Numbered from the stretch's first letter, positions 24,301 through 42,481 are shown. The stretch: 64,000 bases of DNA from Pachyseris speciosa (GCA_016490735.1 JAEMWC010000096.1:236001-300000), one strand, 5' to 3'. Program-made: numbers and translations. Notes: a model not told the origin generated them from the letters alone.

Positions 24301-24682
24301 TTTAAATTAAACTTACGAAGTAGAATCATTCTTTTGACTCTGGACATAACTTCCGATCGTAGATATAAAATATCATACAAACCCAACTAAACAAATTACA
24401 AACGAAAGGATAACTTTTCCACCCAATGCAGTCATGAGCACCTACAAAAGTAAGAAACCGATCTTCGACGACGTCATTTTAAAGCCAAATTTCGGATACC
24501 TACCTGGCAAGCGCTTTCTTTTTCCACAGCTCGTTTCCTGTGGCGATAACATTTAATCTTCTACAAACTTGCGCACAGCGACATAAATCCCTGTGATCAA
24601 TAAATGAGTACGACAACACCATGTCAATCAGTTCGTCCGCAAACAGCAGCAAACTGCTTTCCACCTCTTCTTCGTCGTCCAT
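5609..24682 (-). CDS. FBXO21: F-box only protein 21 (SCF ubiquitin ligase adaptor), 13 exons
   Basis: Exons in transcript order: 24504-24682, 23536-23769, 21322-21446, 13334-13644, 11499-11585, 11218-11270, 9511-9655, 8409-8473, 7954-8068, 7516-7644, 6894-6961, 5981-6138, 5609-5745. All phases close to 601 residues (human 628). The F-box is at residues about 10-50 (LIDMVLSYSFIDHRDLCRCA). A SirB1/transglutaminase-like region runs about 130-330, with GNPITLSVLFAAVARRLGV and VNFPSHFLLRW. A YccV-like (HspQ) domain runs from about 480 to the end, with VIFGWDP, QPFYNVL and FTGTQYIPNE. FBXO21 recruits substrates to SKP1-CUL1-RBX1 ligases. The ATG at 24682 is chosen because a longer open frame upstream is encoded by an inserted repeat; ATG 24712 is an alternative. 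Intron 3 (7.7 kb) contains a transposase-like gene on the opposite strand. Confidence 0.93.
8800..9113. mobile_element. MITE with CTGTAAAA termini, TA-flanked
   Basis: The inverted termini are CTGTAAAAACTCTATTAAG on the left and CTTAATAGAGCTTTTACAG on the right, each bordered by TA. The interior is a degenerate C-rich array built on a CCCCCCTCTCTATTAAG-like unit. The ends and TA target suggest a Tc1/mariner-type non-autonomous element. It lies in FBXO21 intron 7. Confidence 0.75.
9256..9335. repeat. AAT microsatellite
   Basis: A run of AAT trinucleotides, briefly interrupted by AGACAATA, lies in FBXO21 intron 7. The open frame it produces on the minus strand is poly-leucine/tyrosine and not a gene. 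Confidence 0.95.
9781..11168. mobile_element. 1.4-kb dispersed repeat, copy 1 (tRNA-like module, inverted ends)
   Basis: This block matches 46885-48329 in the same orientation across nearly its whole length. Its ends are ACTCGGGCT (left) and AGCCCGAGT (right), exact inverted copies. It starts with a GC-rich hairpin (TGCGTCTCGCGCGGCGCCCG). A roughly 155-base segment beginning GATGCCTGTTGTCACGTA near 9902 is repeated in direct orientation near 10256. Near 10845-10905 a tRNA-like stretch has CTGC-CTGTGAC-GCAG, a perfect anticodon stem with a 7-base loop, then CCCGGGTTCGAT resembling a box B. Similarity between copies continues about 25 bases past the right terminus. There is no coding capacity; the class is uncertain (composite SINE or non-autonomous DNA transposon). 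Its left end lies 125 bases from FBXO21 exon 7. Confidence 0.75.
11597..12960. mobile_element. Nested inverted-repeat cluster in FBXO21 intron 4
   Basis: An outer arm of about 80 bases at 11600-11672, containing GAACCACCGCTGCACTCTAA, reappears inverted at about 12880-12955. Inside the left part a second inverted pair, AATTGGCCAAAA at about 11670 and TTTTGGCCAATT near 11841, encloses a hairpin with about 35-base arms at 11768-11845 (core ATTACAGGGACTGAGTTA). A third element occupies 11860-12872 and is listed separately. The structure implies several successive insertions. Confidence 0.7.
11860..12872. mobile_element. piggyBac-like non-autonomous element
   Basis: The termini are CCCATTGACTACCGG on the left and CCGGCACGGGTGCCAATGGG on the right. 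The left flank is TTAA and the right flank TTGA, a one-base decay of the TTAA target used by piggyBac transposases. The interior of about 1 kb has no intact open frame; the 86-codon minus frame at 12372-12632 is not recognisable as transposase. Confidence 0.65.
13645..14801. other. Left part of FBXO21 intron 3
   Basis: No conserved gene is recognised. The short open frames at 14050-14274 (-) and 14390-14701 (+) could belong to the 5' non-coding part of the transposase-like element that follows. I could not find its terminal inverted repeat. Confidence 0.4.
14802..17623 (+). pseudogene. DDE-transposase-like gene with a one-base frameshift near its 3' end
   Basis: The frame from ATG 14802 to TAA 17381 encodes 859 residues. 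The first 130 are very Lys/Arg/Glu-rich (predicted basic coiled coil). A Cys-rich stretch (CLRRECKECG) follows near residue 430. The last third has a possible DDE-type triad: HDYSEGY (Asp532), FTDGCAGQYK (Asp627) and HAKGEQDAAG (Glu666/Asp668). Just beyond the stop, the next frame reads LTENFTDAYG to a TGA at 17623. It continues the protein by about 80 residues with the expected composition, so one base appears to be missing near 17376. Proteins of this shape are plentiful and uncharacterised in cnidarian genomes (recollection, not a search). It lies antisense inside FBXO21 intron 3. I cannot name the superfamily and saw no terminal repeats. The stop could be natural. Confidence 0.65.
17985..18020. 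repeat. ATGATT hexamer repeat
   Basis: A short run of ATGATT units lies just right of the transposase-like gene, in FBXO21 intron 3. Confidence 0.9.
18290..18520. mobile_element. GAAGGGCTGAAAG MITE, copy A
   Basis: The termini are GAAGGGCTGAAAGCGAAACT and AGTTTCACTTTCAGCCCTTC, an inverted pair of about 20 bases. The arms extend further, with TATGTGATGG on the left against CGTCACATACG on the right. The middle contains a long A run. A second copy in the same orientation is at 20622-20837. Confidence 0.85.
18850..19015 (+). repeat. Interstitial telomere-like repeats (TTAGGG variants)
   Basis: About 165 bases are made of AGGGTT units interleaved with variants such as AGAGCTAGGG, AGGGCTAG and ATGGTTAG. 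TTAGGG is the common metazoan telomere repeat. The array is degenerate, so it is old or was copied as part of the element around it. Confidence 0.85.
19808..20228 (-). pseudogene. Disrupted open frame inside the inverted-repeat segment
   Basis: Two overlapping minus-strand frames, 19908-20228 and 19808-20092, appear to be one reading frame split by a shift near 20090. The upstream part reads KKQLGFASLGPFLKGLRKGE. The downstream part includes FAECLSLMEGITFPQFIAAE and FNEYLENNPGKSCIGTRG. Composition is protein-like and mixed, unlike random AT-rich intron. I do not recognise the family. It could be a captured host gene fragment or a decayed transposon gene. Confidence 0.35.
20622..20837. mobile_element. 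GAAGGGCTGAAAG MITE, copy B
   Basis: Same family and same orientation as 18290-18520, with termini GAAGGGCTGAAAGCGAAACT and AGTTTCGCTTTCAGCCCTTC. These terminal 20-mers are exact inverted copies of each other, so this copy is less decayed at its ends than copy A. Confidence 0.85.
21447..23381. other. FBXO21 intron 2
   Basis: A palindrome of about 65 bases at 22590-22652 has AGCCTGAGTAGCTGGCGGTT on the left and an inverted counterpart ending in GCAGGCTAG. The open frame at 22106-22477 (+) is not recognisable. Nothing else coding is seen. Confidence 0.45.
23382..23491. mobile_element. GGGGCCGGTTCCTGAAAGG hairpin MITE, copy 1
   Basis: About 110 bases form one long imperfect hairpin: GGGGCCGGTTCCTGAAAGGT on the left and ACCTTTCAGGAGCAGGCCCC on the right, with further pairing inside (ATTTATCC, GGAATAAGGC). 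A better-paired copy is at 50024-50151. Confidence 0.8.
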
Positions 24683-24755
24683 GTTGGAAAACATTAGGTC
24701 CCATGCTCCCATCCTCCGCACTCCTATACTCGTATGTTTTTCAAGCTCAATCACT

Positions 24756-25152
24756 AGACTTGCCACAAGTCGACCCCTCGAGTCCCACAGCAAAAAAGCC
24801 GAGAGGAGCGAGCTCTTGAGGCGGCGAAGCGGCTGAGCGAGCGACGAAGTCGCGAGAGATCGACTGGTCTCGCTTGAAGGGTTTTCATTTGCGTTTCGCG
24901 CCAAAAAAAATTTCATTTGGAAGAAGAGCATCAGTTATCGCTTTCGCAATCGAATTCATGTTGGGATGTCAACCACAAGTCACGTTTCATTGCTCATAAT
25001 TTACTTTTGATTGACAACTTTTATCAACGAGACTTTGGTTGGTCTAAGCGCAGCGACCCGTTTTTGGGTCGCTAAAATTGGCGCCAATCAAGTATGAAAA
25101 GTCCTTCGTCTCGCGCCATATTAAATAGGACGAAGGACTTTTTCGAAAGTCT
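24756..25152. mobile_element. AGACTT-ended repeat abutting the FBXO21 start, copy 1
   Basis: About 400 bases match 41185-41614 in opposite orientation. Matching words include GACTTGCCACAAGTCGACC, GTTTCGCGCCAAA and GCGACCCGTTTTTGGGTC. The ends are AGACTTG and AAGTCTA, flanked by TA. An internal hairpin pairs AGTCCTTCGTC with GACGAAGGACT. Its inner boundary is only 74 bases upstream of the FBXO21 ATG, so it probably supplies the 5' untranslated region or promoter. Confidence 0.8.
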
Positions 25153-27330
25153 ACTCAATCACCTGCATCTCCAATATTTAGAGGCCTTTTCCCCAGACCC
25201 CACCAGCCAAGGACAGACTAGCATCTCCCAGAATCAAAAGCCACTTTGACTGGATTCTTATCAAAGGGCATTTCTAAGGCTCCTTAAACTTCCCCTCGCA
25301 CTGAGCTCAGCATCTTGTTCTTGTGAAGCAAAGAAACAAACAAAAAAAGCAAAACAAAACCAGTGGGACAGTCAAGCCTCGATGATCCGGACTTCTTGAC
25401 AATCCAGACCATTTATTTTCGTGAATATTAATTTTGATGAAGATTCCTAAAATGCCATTCGTTTCAATTAGTTTTAATTTAGGCACTGAAAAGTGCGTTT
25501 TCCTTCCAATCTTCTCCAGAATTTCCAAGCACTGGCAGACGTCATAAGTACAATGCATACAATTTAGTTCTTATTGGCTGAGACTTCTGTTTTGTTGCCA
25601 AGTGAAACTTTGGTTTCCTAATTAATATGTGTTTATCTCATTAATATTCATATTTTCGATTATACGGACTATTCACTTCAGTCTTTTTGAGTCTGGATAA
25701 TCAAGGTTTGACTGTACCAGTAAATTCCCAGGAGAATGCTGACAGGCTTGATGAAAAAATATGAGAGCTCAAGAGTTTATGTTGTAGTACACTATTTCAA
25801 CAGTTTCTGGTATTTCATTCATTACTTTGTGGTGTTGATTAGCTTGTGTGGCAGGCCATAGAATCAAAGGTTTGCTGAAGCAAGTCATTGCAGTGGAGTG
25901 GGAAAAGTGGCTCCTTCTTTTGCACTTTTTGTACATGCTTCATGTAGGCTGACAGTAATGGTAAAGAGGTAATTATGTTCATGAGGACCATGTAATGACT
26001 GAACACACAGCAAATGGGACACAGATTTTTCAATTAAAGAACTTTATTTAAATCCTCCAATAGACCTGTCCTAGTTGCACACTGCCATGGCAAAGCAATG
26101 CCAATTTTCCCCAACTTTCCTCAAATGTTCCAAGTCTATGAAGTTCCTGCAGTGAAAAGGTTAGTGAAAACAACAAAAAGATGCAAAAAGGAGTTTTTGC
26201 TGGGATGATGGATAAGGTTACTAATCCATACAAAGTTAAGGCGTACAGGAGGGAAACCCCTACCCTATGATGGAGTAAAACTCTATTCTTTCTTTCGGAT
26301 GGGACACTGGCTGGTTCAATTGAAAATTTCATGTCATTCATTTCATTTTACTTGTCATACCATATTATGGTTACTCTCCACGGAAGCCTGCTTTGTGAGA
26401 ACCTTAATTGAAATATTGTGATTGTTATTCCTCCATCCCAAACTGTTTATCCTCCAAAAATGTTGAAATGAGTTAACTTCCAAATCCTGTGCCCGAAGAT
26501 TGAGTTCCAAAAAATTGACTCCTGATAGTTTCCAATGTTCTGTTCCAAAAGTGCACTGGAGGTGAAACCCCAGTTCCTATCCTATTCCGTGATCACTGAC
26601 TGATTGACATGAGAGGATCCGGTCTCCTCCAGACAGCGTTAGATCTGTCACAGGATTATAAAGAAGCAATCTTGTCAATTAAAAAGTTTGCAGGAATCTC
26701 TTCAAAACTTTTCACAACATAAAAAGCCTTCAGACAACAACAACAACAACAACAACATAGGAAGAGTACTTCCTCTTAATAACCACTCACAAAGATACTA
26801 ATGCCAAGTGGCCAGACTAATTTGCCACAGTCTATCCTTAGCTGACAAAAGTCATTATGTTTCAAGGCGGAAAAGTGAAATAAAATTGACAACCTACTCA
26901 AAGCTAATTAAATTAACTGACCCTAACTTCTTTTCAGCGATTCAAATTTTTTCAATAGCCAGGGGTTAAAAAAGTGGCACTTTTCTCACACAAACAAGTT
27001 GAGAAACCATGCATACCATATCCAAAGAAAATGTCCTATCTCCAATTGATCCTAGTGCTCCCTGAGGGCATTTTTATCCATTGTTTCCTTATCCAGTTTT
27101 CTGATTTCCTTAGCAAGATAAGTGCAGAAACATCTACTGTTTTCATTCCTAGCTTTCCTTTCCAATATCACAAATTGCTGGTGACACCCTGAAAATGATA
27201 TCATGGAAGAGTAAAAGACCACAAATATACAAAATTAAAATGCCACATGTTGTCATACCACTACCTTTCTAATTCTAAAGCAGTAAAGGAGAAAATTTTA
27301 CATGAAGAGGGAGAAAGCTAATGCTAATGT
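25153..27330. other. Intergenic FBXO21-SRSF1
   Basis: A pogo/Tigger-like MITE lies at 25369-25714 and a CAA microsatellite at about 26729-26757. The rest shows no recognisable gene; the right part is probably the SRSF1 3' untranslated region. Confidence 0.5.
25369..25714. mobile_element. pogo/Tigger-like MITE, copy 1
   Basis: The left end CAGTCAAGCCTCGATGATCC and right end GGATAATCAAGGTTTGACTG are inverted copies and resemble Tigger/pogo termini (CAGTCGAACCTCGATTATCC type). The interior includes TCTCATTAATATTCATATTTT, shared with the copy at 35535-35877. It has no coding capacity. Confidence 0.8.
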
Positions 27331-28822
27331 CTATGAACGTGAACGAGAACGCGATTTGGAACGCCTTGGAGAGACTGATCTCTTCCTCTTAGGAGATCGT
27401 GAAATGGACTTGGATTTCCTTGGTGAGTATGATCGACGTGGGCTGCGGGACCGGGACCTCCTTCTTGGGGATCTACTTCTTGAATGTGATCGACTGCGAC
27501 TTCTGGATCCACCACGTCCACCAGCATTGTCTTGTTTGACACGTATAAATGCAACTTCACCCTAAAAACAAACAATAGCATAGCAATGAACAAACAAGAT
27601 ATTTACTCCCACATTGTCATGCAAAGTAAACAGTGGAAAATGCCAGTACTGAAAAGTGCTTACACAAGACATACCTCGTGTGAACGGAACTTAGAATCAT
27701 CAAGGTGCTTGAGTGCATACTTCATATCTTCATAGCGAGAATACTCCACAATACCAGTGCCATCTTTAAAGACATCAGTGAACTGAACATCACCAGCATC
27801 CCGCATGTGGTCCTTGAGATCTTGCCAACTGCCAGTAGGAGGGAGTCCAGATACCAAGACACGATACTCAGAACGGCGTGGAGGAGGGCCACGTCCATAG
27901 CCACCCCCACCACCCCCATAGCCTCCTCCTCCTCTTCCACCACCCGACCTCCCTCCACCATGTCCACTACGAGGGAATTCCACACGAATCCTCTGTCCAT
28001 CAAATTCATATCCATCCCTGCCTCTCACAGCATCTTCAGCATCTCTATGGATAGAAAAGCAGAAAAGAGTGAGTAAAACACATTACTGAGTGGAAATTTC
28101 AGGTTTGTTCATGTCTGTAAAAACGAAATCAAGACCACACTAACAGCATACAAGGGCCTCACAATCAAGTGATACAAGAGCTATTGTTCCTACTTTGTTT
28201 AACTTTGTCCGTTGTATTAAGGTACACTGATTAAATTTTCATGGTATTCAAATTTACACATGTCGTTTGACAATTCTTTCGTGATTTGTCGATTACTTTC
28301 ACATCTTCAGTTGATTCGACAGTCAAAAAATGTTGATAAGAAACCCAACACATGGATAAGGACCATACTTTAAGTCCAACAGGTTTTGAAAAACGAACGA
28401 AATTCCAATCATATTTGATAACCTTAAATGTAAACTCATAAAATTTTTACGAACTCCTTGCAATTCACCGAGTAACTTCCCTCAAGCTCAAAGCAGTTCT
28501 CAAAGCGTCATCGAAACTGAAACCACGCTTCCCCAATAAAAAAATGTTCCAGAAACTGGAAACGGTATTGGAGAATATAAAATCGTTAAAAGGGAAGATT
28601 CAAAGGAGTAAGGAACTTCGTTCCCACGTACCTCGGGTCATGAAATTCAACAAAGGCAAACGGTGTGCCGCCAGTTCCATAGCGAGGGATTTTCAAGTCC
28701 ACGTCGGCAATATCGCCGTACTTATAAAAAATATCTTCCAAATCCCTTTCGTCTATGTTGGAAGGTAAATTCCCCACATAGACCCGCCTGTTGTTGTTGT
28801 TGCTTCGATTCATAACTGCCAT
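27331..28822 (-). CDS. SRSF1: Serine/arginine-rich splicing factor 1 (ASF/SF2 type), three exons
   Basis: Exons 28632-28822, 27675-28044 and 27331-27561 join in phase to give 263 residues (human 248). RRM1 is at about 12-85 with RVYVGNLP (RNP2) and the RNP1 region TPFAFVEF. A glycine-rich linker ([17 protein letters not shown]) follows. The second, atypical RRM contains the invariant heptapeptide SWQDLKD at residues 136-142, which identifies the SRSF1/SRSF9 group. The C-terminal 60 residues are an RS domain ([17 protein letters not shown]). SRSF1 binds exonic enhancers, helps define splice sites and shuttles between nucleus and cytoplasm under SR-kinase phosphorylation. The start is the first ATG in frame (28822); a second ATG three codons later is possible. 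It is divergent from the first LC8 gene. Confidence 0.95.
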
Positions 28823-29394
28823 CAAACGTCCACTAACTTAAAACGCGCTGAAGAAAAATTTTGAAGATGGTCGGCCACGAGTTTCAATGATGACTGGTGA
28901 ACTAATAGGGGCGCCCAGCAGAAAATCACAGGGACTCGTTCTCAGGCCTCCGATTGCATTTGCAAGGAGTCATGGGTTGATACAGGCCGCAGGGAAAGGC
29001 TCCTATTAGTGGCCAATCACATTTCACTTTCTTGTGAGCAGCAATCAGAGTCGACAAGGAAATTCTGATAGTCCCAAGGAGAGGAAAGAATATTTTCTTC
29101 TTGAGGGTGCTGCGTTGGGGTTATTTGCTGAAATAATCGCTAAATGGTGAGTATTTCCCTGTGAATTCAGTTTTTCAAATGAAGTTTTCTCCTCATGCTC
29201 GTGAATCGAAATCGAGGAAGTTATGTCGTGCCTCATTTTCATGCCTAGTTACCAGTTTTTTTTTCTGCATGTTCCAAAAATTTGGGGTTGGGGGTACTAT
29301 GGAAACCAAAATAATTGGCAAAATGGCTACCAATATTCCAAGATTATAAGCTTAAACGCGTTACCGGTGCTTATTTTTTTCTGATTTTATTTAG
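28823..29394. promoter_or_regulatory. Divergent region SRSF1 / first LC8 gene
   Basis: This 572-base region lies between the two starts. It should hold the promoters of SRSF1 (-) and LC8 copy 1 (+). A donor-like GTGAGT at 29147 and the acceptor TTTATTTAG just before ATG 29395 suggest that LC8 copy 1 has a 5' non-coding exon ending at 29146. Confidence 0.5.
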
Positions 29395-29664
29395 ATGTCT
29401 GAAAGGAAAGCTGTTATCAAAAATGCTGACATGTCAGAAGACATGCAACAAGATGCTGTAGAAGTTTCCATGCAGGCAATGGAGAAGTTCAACATTGAGA
29501 AAGACATTGCTGCTTACATAAAGAAAGAATTTGACAAGAAATACAACCCAACTTGGCACTGTATTGTTGGGAGGAATTTTGGTTCATATGTCACTCATGA
29601 GACCAAGCATTTCATTTATTTTTATATTGGACAAGTTGCTGTGCTCCTCTTCAAGTCTGGTTGA
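29395..29664 (+). CDS. DYNLL1: Dynein light chain LC8, copy 1
   Basis: An 89-residue, uninterrupted LC8 protein of exactly the family length. The conserved core [20 protein letters not shown] and the ending [19 protein letters not shown] are present. LC8 is a homodimeric hub that binds short linear motifs and is part of cytoplasmic dynein. This copy is coded with more A/T at synonymous sites than the two copies downstream and differs in protein sequence ([21 protein letters not shown]). The acceptor AG directly precedes the ATG, implying a 5' non-coding exon. A poly(A) signal AATAAA is at 29831-29836. The assignment to DYNLL1 versus DYNLL2 is nominal, because the split is a vertebrate one. 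Confidence 0.95.
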   Translation: MSERKAVIKNADMSEDMQQDAVEVSMQAMEKFNIEKDIAAYIKKEFDKKYNPTWHCIVGRNFGSYVTHETKHFIYFYIGQVAVLLFKSG

Positions 29665-30576
29665 ATTTGTATAAGAGCAAATGACTTTTCCTGCTATTTA
29701 AAGTAGTGACTTGACATCTAGCACGGTCTTTTATTTAACAAAATTATACATATATTTATAGATAAACGGTAATGTTTTTGTCCTTTTATTAATTTTGTAA
29801 ATATATTTACTAGAAGTCTAATAAGTTATTAATAAAAGTAAGACATTTCTTGCTTTTCAGTTGCAATGTACAGGACGTACTTTCTTCAACTTATCCCTGA
29901 TTCACCATCTAACCCAACTGTAAACAATAGAACTTTTGAGCTTCTTATGCATCTGTTTAGTGATTGGAAGCTACGGGGAAATTCCAATTTCAATTCCGTT
30001 ACTCTTAGGAAAATCAGCGTTATATTGTTGGTAAAAAAAAATATATATATCTTCTGAAAGTCCATTAGCCGAAGCTAAGAAAGTATTACTACACCTCATT
30101 CGCACTTGAAAGAAAAATTCAAAGTAAAATACTTTCAACACAAATTGATGACGGATTTTTCTGGATATACAAAATACAATTTTCTCCATAAAAATGTAAT
30201 AAAAACTACCTGTAACCATAATATTTTGACGCTTGTTTGTGCCCAGAAAAAGTAACTATGGCAACCAGTTAAGGCAACCAGTAGTCCTTGTTAGAGTTAC
30301 CCGCAATGTATTTTGGGGTGATATAGGCCGTCAAAATATGCTGCAGAAATAAACCAATCACATGGTCGGAAATGAGGTGTTCCATATGGCGTGGTCTGAA
30401 AACTCCAAGGAAGCGATGTTGAATTTGTTTGACTTTGAGATAGTTGTTTGAAAAGGCAATTTCAGTGGCGAAGGTTTGTGTAAGTTGCGGAAAGCTGTTT
30501 TTAAACAGGGTAAGAAATTCGATTACTTTTTACTGCTGTTTCTCTTGAACTCTTTGGTATATAGGCGTGGTCTTAA

Positions 30577-30912
<336 letters not shown>

Positions 30913-31678
30913 TTAGATTGTGACCGAAAGAGTCAGAATATATTGTCTGTTAAGAACTATTTAAGCTTGAATTTGCAACTTTCGCACCGTTGCTAAGTTA
31001 TCTCTATAGTTTACTCGTGCGTGAGAGTAAGCTTATGCATTGAATATATTTTTTAGAATACGGTGTTTGAATATTATTGTACATTGGCTGATAGAGCGGT
31101 GAAAAATGGATTACGTTTTATTTCCGGTCGCCTTGTTAGGCTGTCGCACTGGCTGTAAAAAATATCATGTAGAGTACTTCAATAACTGGACCGAATACAA
31201 ATGTCAAACGATGTTACCTTCTGTTCGAAAAATTATTCTTCATTTGAATTGAGTCTTAGCTGTATCTCCAAGTCTACACCAGATACAGGATTTCCAGAAC
31301 TCGAGATAGCATGCTGTCCCTTGGCTTCTAAGTTAAATTTTGACTACAGTAGTTCAGATGTAATAAACTTGTTTAATTATTTAACTTTGTTCAAGTTTCT
31401 TTGATTTTTATAAACAAATGATTTTGGTTGTGAAATTCAGCAAAATTTATGAATTATGGGAAGAGTTCTCATTACATCCTCTCTGTAATGTCGACTCAAG
31501 CACTCCTTTGAGGGAGTGATTCTTGCCAAAGTGTTTTAACTCTCCCACATTCAAAGTAATGGGTTGGGTTAGACAGTGGAATGTTACCTTACAACTACTG
31601 AGCAAGACTAAACAGGCTCGCCAGTTGCATCATGCCAAAAAAAATGTATACAAAGTGCATTATTCATTGCTTTCATGA

Positions 31679-31812
31679 AAGACCCATGGGCAGACTGTTG
31701 GGATGGGACAGAATTCACAGACAAAATGGGACTAGCAAAAGTTAACAATACTGGTCCTGATTTTGCACATGAATTCTTTGTCCCATCCCAGCTATCTGCT
31801 CCTGGGTCTCTG
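31679..31812. mobile_element. Hairpin MITE in unit A
   Basis: AGACCCATGGGCAGACTG on the left is inverted relative to ATCTGCTCCTGGGTCT on the right, with further pairing (GGGATGGGACAGAATTC with GAATTCTTTGTCCCATCCC). A shorter counterpart sits at 34698-34802 in unit B, so it predates the duplication. Confidence 0.7.
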
Positions 31813-32008
31813 AGGATGCCCATCCCGTGGCTTGAAATATAAGCAGGGCTAGATGAGTTACGATGATGGGCTTTTAATGTGGTGGCTTGTACTGCAACCG
31901 AGTACTATTTTCAATACTATCCACCCTTGAATAAAATACTGATCTTTTGTTAACTAAAAAGACTAGCAACAGTGAAGTTACAAACCATTCAGCCTTCAGA
32001 TAGCCAAA

Positions 32009-32068
32009 TTATAGTTTAAATCCTGAATGAATTGCTGCAATTCCAGAGCTTAATGCAGCCAACTCGTC
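32009..32068 (-). pseudogene. Decayed duplicate of the last COQ5 exon
   Basis: Sequence on both sides matches 35001-35102 and its flanks, but the copy is only 60 bases long instead of 102 and has lost the middle of the exon, so it cannot encode the COQ5 C-terminus. The surrounding bases match up to TGACATAATCAGACAAC beyond the exon boundary. It marks the COQ5 end of tandem unit A. Confidence 0.8.
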
Positions 32069-32877
32069 CTGAGTGACATAATCAGACAACAAGTGAAGAT
32101 GATATTATAACAATGTTCACCAAAAGTCTTATGTAAGTTATTCCTTGCTTTCAGTTGCAATGTGCTTGTACTGTCTTCTTCTACTATGGTAACCCCTGCT
32201 CTCCCATCACTATGCAGGGTACCCAACTGTAAATAAGAGAACTTTGGAGCTTCTTGAGATTGAAGTTTCCAGTGCTTCTTCATCTGTTTAGTGATTGGAA
32301 GCTATGGGAAAATTCCAATTTACATTTTGTTACCTTATAAGGAAAATCAACATTATATTGTTGGCCAACAAAAAAAGTGATGATGGATTTTTGTTGTTAC
32401 ACAAAACTTTCAGAAGAATTTTCTCCATAAAAGTATTACACAAAAAATATGTAATAAAAATATCGGCTGGAATATATTTCGCTTTTATGCCCGGAAGAGT
32501 AACTATAGCAACCTAAATAATTAACCTCAACTTGTTATGTTTACCCGAAAGGCATTTTGGGATGATATAGGCCGCTAAAATAGGCCGCAGAAATAAACCA
32601 ATCACGTAGTCGGAAATGAGGTTTCCACATGCACGGTGTGGTCCGAAAACTCCAAGGAAGCGATGTTGAATTAGTTTGACTTTGGGGCAGTTGTTTGAAA
32701 AGGGAATTTCAGTGGCGAAGGTTTGTGTAAGTTGCGGAAAGCTGTTTTTAGACAGGGTAAGAAATTTCAATTACTTTTACTGTCGTTTCTCTTGAACTCT
32801 TTGGTATAGGCGTGGTCTCAAAGGGGAGACACCCTCGCTTTTTTTGCGAGGTGAACGGACTGCTAATTAAGCTTTAG

Positions 32878-33174
<297 letters not shown>

Positions 33175-33699
33175 TCAGATTGTGACCGAAAGAGTCTGGA
33201 CGTGTCTGTTCAAAACTATTTAAGCTTTATTATGCAACCTTCGCACCGATGCTAAGTTAATCTTATCTCTTTAGTTTACTTGTGCGTGAGAGTATGTATT
33301 GAATAGAAAATTTTTACAATATGGTGTTAGAAGTTTTTATATATTGGCTCAAAGAGCAGAGAAAAAAGAATTGCGTTATATTTCCGGCCGCTTTATCAGG
33401 CTGTGGCACTAGCTGTATAAAAAGTATTTTGTACAGTACTTGAATAAGTTAATTAGCCAGAACATAAAAGATATTTTATATTTCAAGTTCGAAAAATTAT
33501 TTTTAGTCTGAATCTTAGCTGTATCTCCAACTCTACGCCAGTTACATGATTTGCGATACTCGAGACTAGCTGCATTCTGTCCTTGACCTCCTGTAATTGT
33601 TACTTTGACTAGCTCGGATGTAATAAAACTTATTTAACTTTGCTGAAGTTTGTAGAAGGTTATGAAATTCAGCAAAATTTATGAATTTTGGAAGAGAGT

Positions 33700-35000
33700 T
33701 CTCATTACACCTACGCTGTAACATCAAGAGCTCCATTGAGGGAGTGATTCTTGCTATAAGTGTTGGAACTCTCACACACAGTTATTGCACACCTCTTAAC
33801 CTGAGAGGTGTCTACACAGTCATCACACATTAAAGTAAAGGTTGGGTCATTACAATTTTTCAAAAGCCTTGAAATTAAGAGCTGATTTAGACAGTGGAAC
33901 GTTACCTAAATTATTGAACAAGACTGCAGTAATCAGATCAGGTAATTGCCAGTTGCATCATGTAAAAAAAATTGTATACAAAGTGCATAATTCAATGCTG
34001 TAATTGGGGACAGGGGTTGCTGCAGGGTTTTTAAACCTGTTTCAAACTATAACATTGGAAGTGTGGATCAGTTGTAAACCCTTACAACTGATGGAGATGC
34101 TACAATAACAGGATAAACATTTCGTCAACAGTCGTTTGTAGTTCAGCATTGAGAAAATCATTTATGGGTGTGGCTGCTAAAAGGGTAACAATGTGGCCTC
34201 AGCCAATCCACAACTGGGTCATCAGTGCTACCAGTACAGATTGAAAAATGGCACAAGTTATTGTCAGTTCTATTCGGCCCCCAGAAATTAATTGGCTTAA
34301 GATGTTTTCCTGAAAACCGAATCCACTGAAGCAAACCCCAAAAATGTTTCTTCTGTTGTCTCTCTGTTTAGATCTGTTTGAACCAAAACAAGGGAGTCAA
34401 TCAGCCACTGGTTCCTCTTCCATGTTTACATGCTTGACTCTTCAGCAAATGTCAGTACTTGCACTTCCTGTACAGTCTTCTCAGTCCTTTTCCCATCAGA
34501 AAAGGGCTTTGTTCCAAAAACTTAAGCAGAATTACACTTTCTTGTTTCTCCACTTTCTGGCCCTCTCTTTTAAATGCCTTTATTTCTGGTTATGGCTTCC
34601 TTTAACCTCAGGTCCAGCTTAAAGCTTTCCTTTTAACCTTTTAGTAATGTTGATCGTTCTAGGTACATCGAAGCAAACTCTGCCAATCCCACATCCTCGG
34701 AGACCCAGGGGCAGATAGTTTGGATGAGGCAAAGAATTCACTGGCAAAATTGAGACTAGCAAAAGTTAACAATACCATCCCAACTATCTGTCCCTTGGTC
34801 TCTAAGGATGCCCATCCCGTTGCTTGAAATATAAGCAGGGCTAGATGAGCGACGATGATGGGCTTTTAATGCGGTGGCTTGTACTGCAACCGAGTACTAT
34901 TTTCAATACTATCCACCCTTGAATAAAATACTGATCTTTTGTTCACTAAAAAGACTAGCAACAGCAGAGTTACAAAACATTCAGCCTTCAGATAGCCAAA
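33700..35000. other. Intergenic LC8 copy 3 - COQ5
   Basis: It contains duplicated 3' flank (about 33890-34010 and 34700-35000 match unit A) and about 700 bases at 34010-34700 absent from unit A. The open frame 34344-34622 is not recognisable. The 700 bases may be an insertion in unit B or a deletion from unit A. Confidence 0.5.

Positions 35001-42481
<7,481 letters not shown>

Noticed and set aside
24683..24931. N-terminal extension of FBXO21 (83 extra codons)
   Set aside because: Most of it is encoded by the AGACTT-ended repeat also found at 41185-41614, and FBXO21 proteins start near the F-box.
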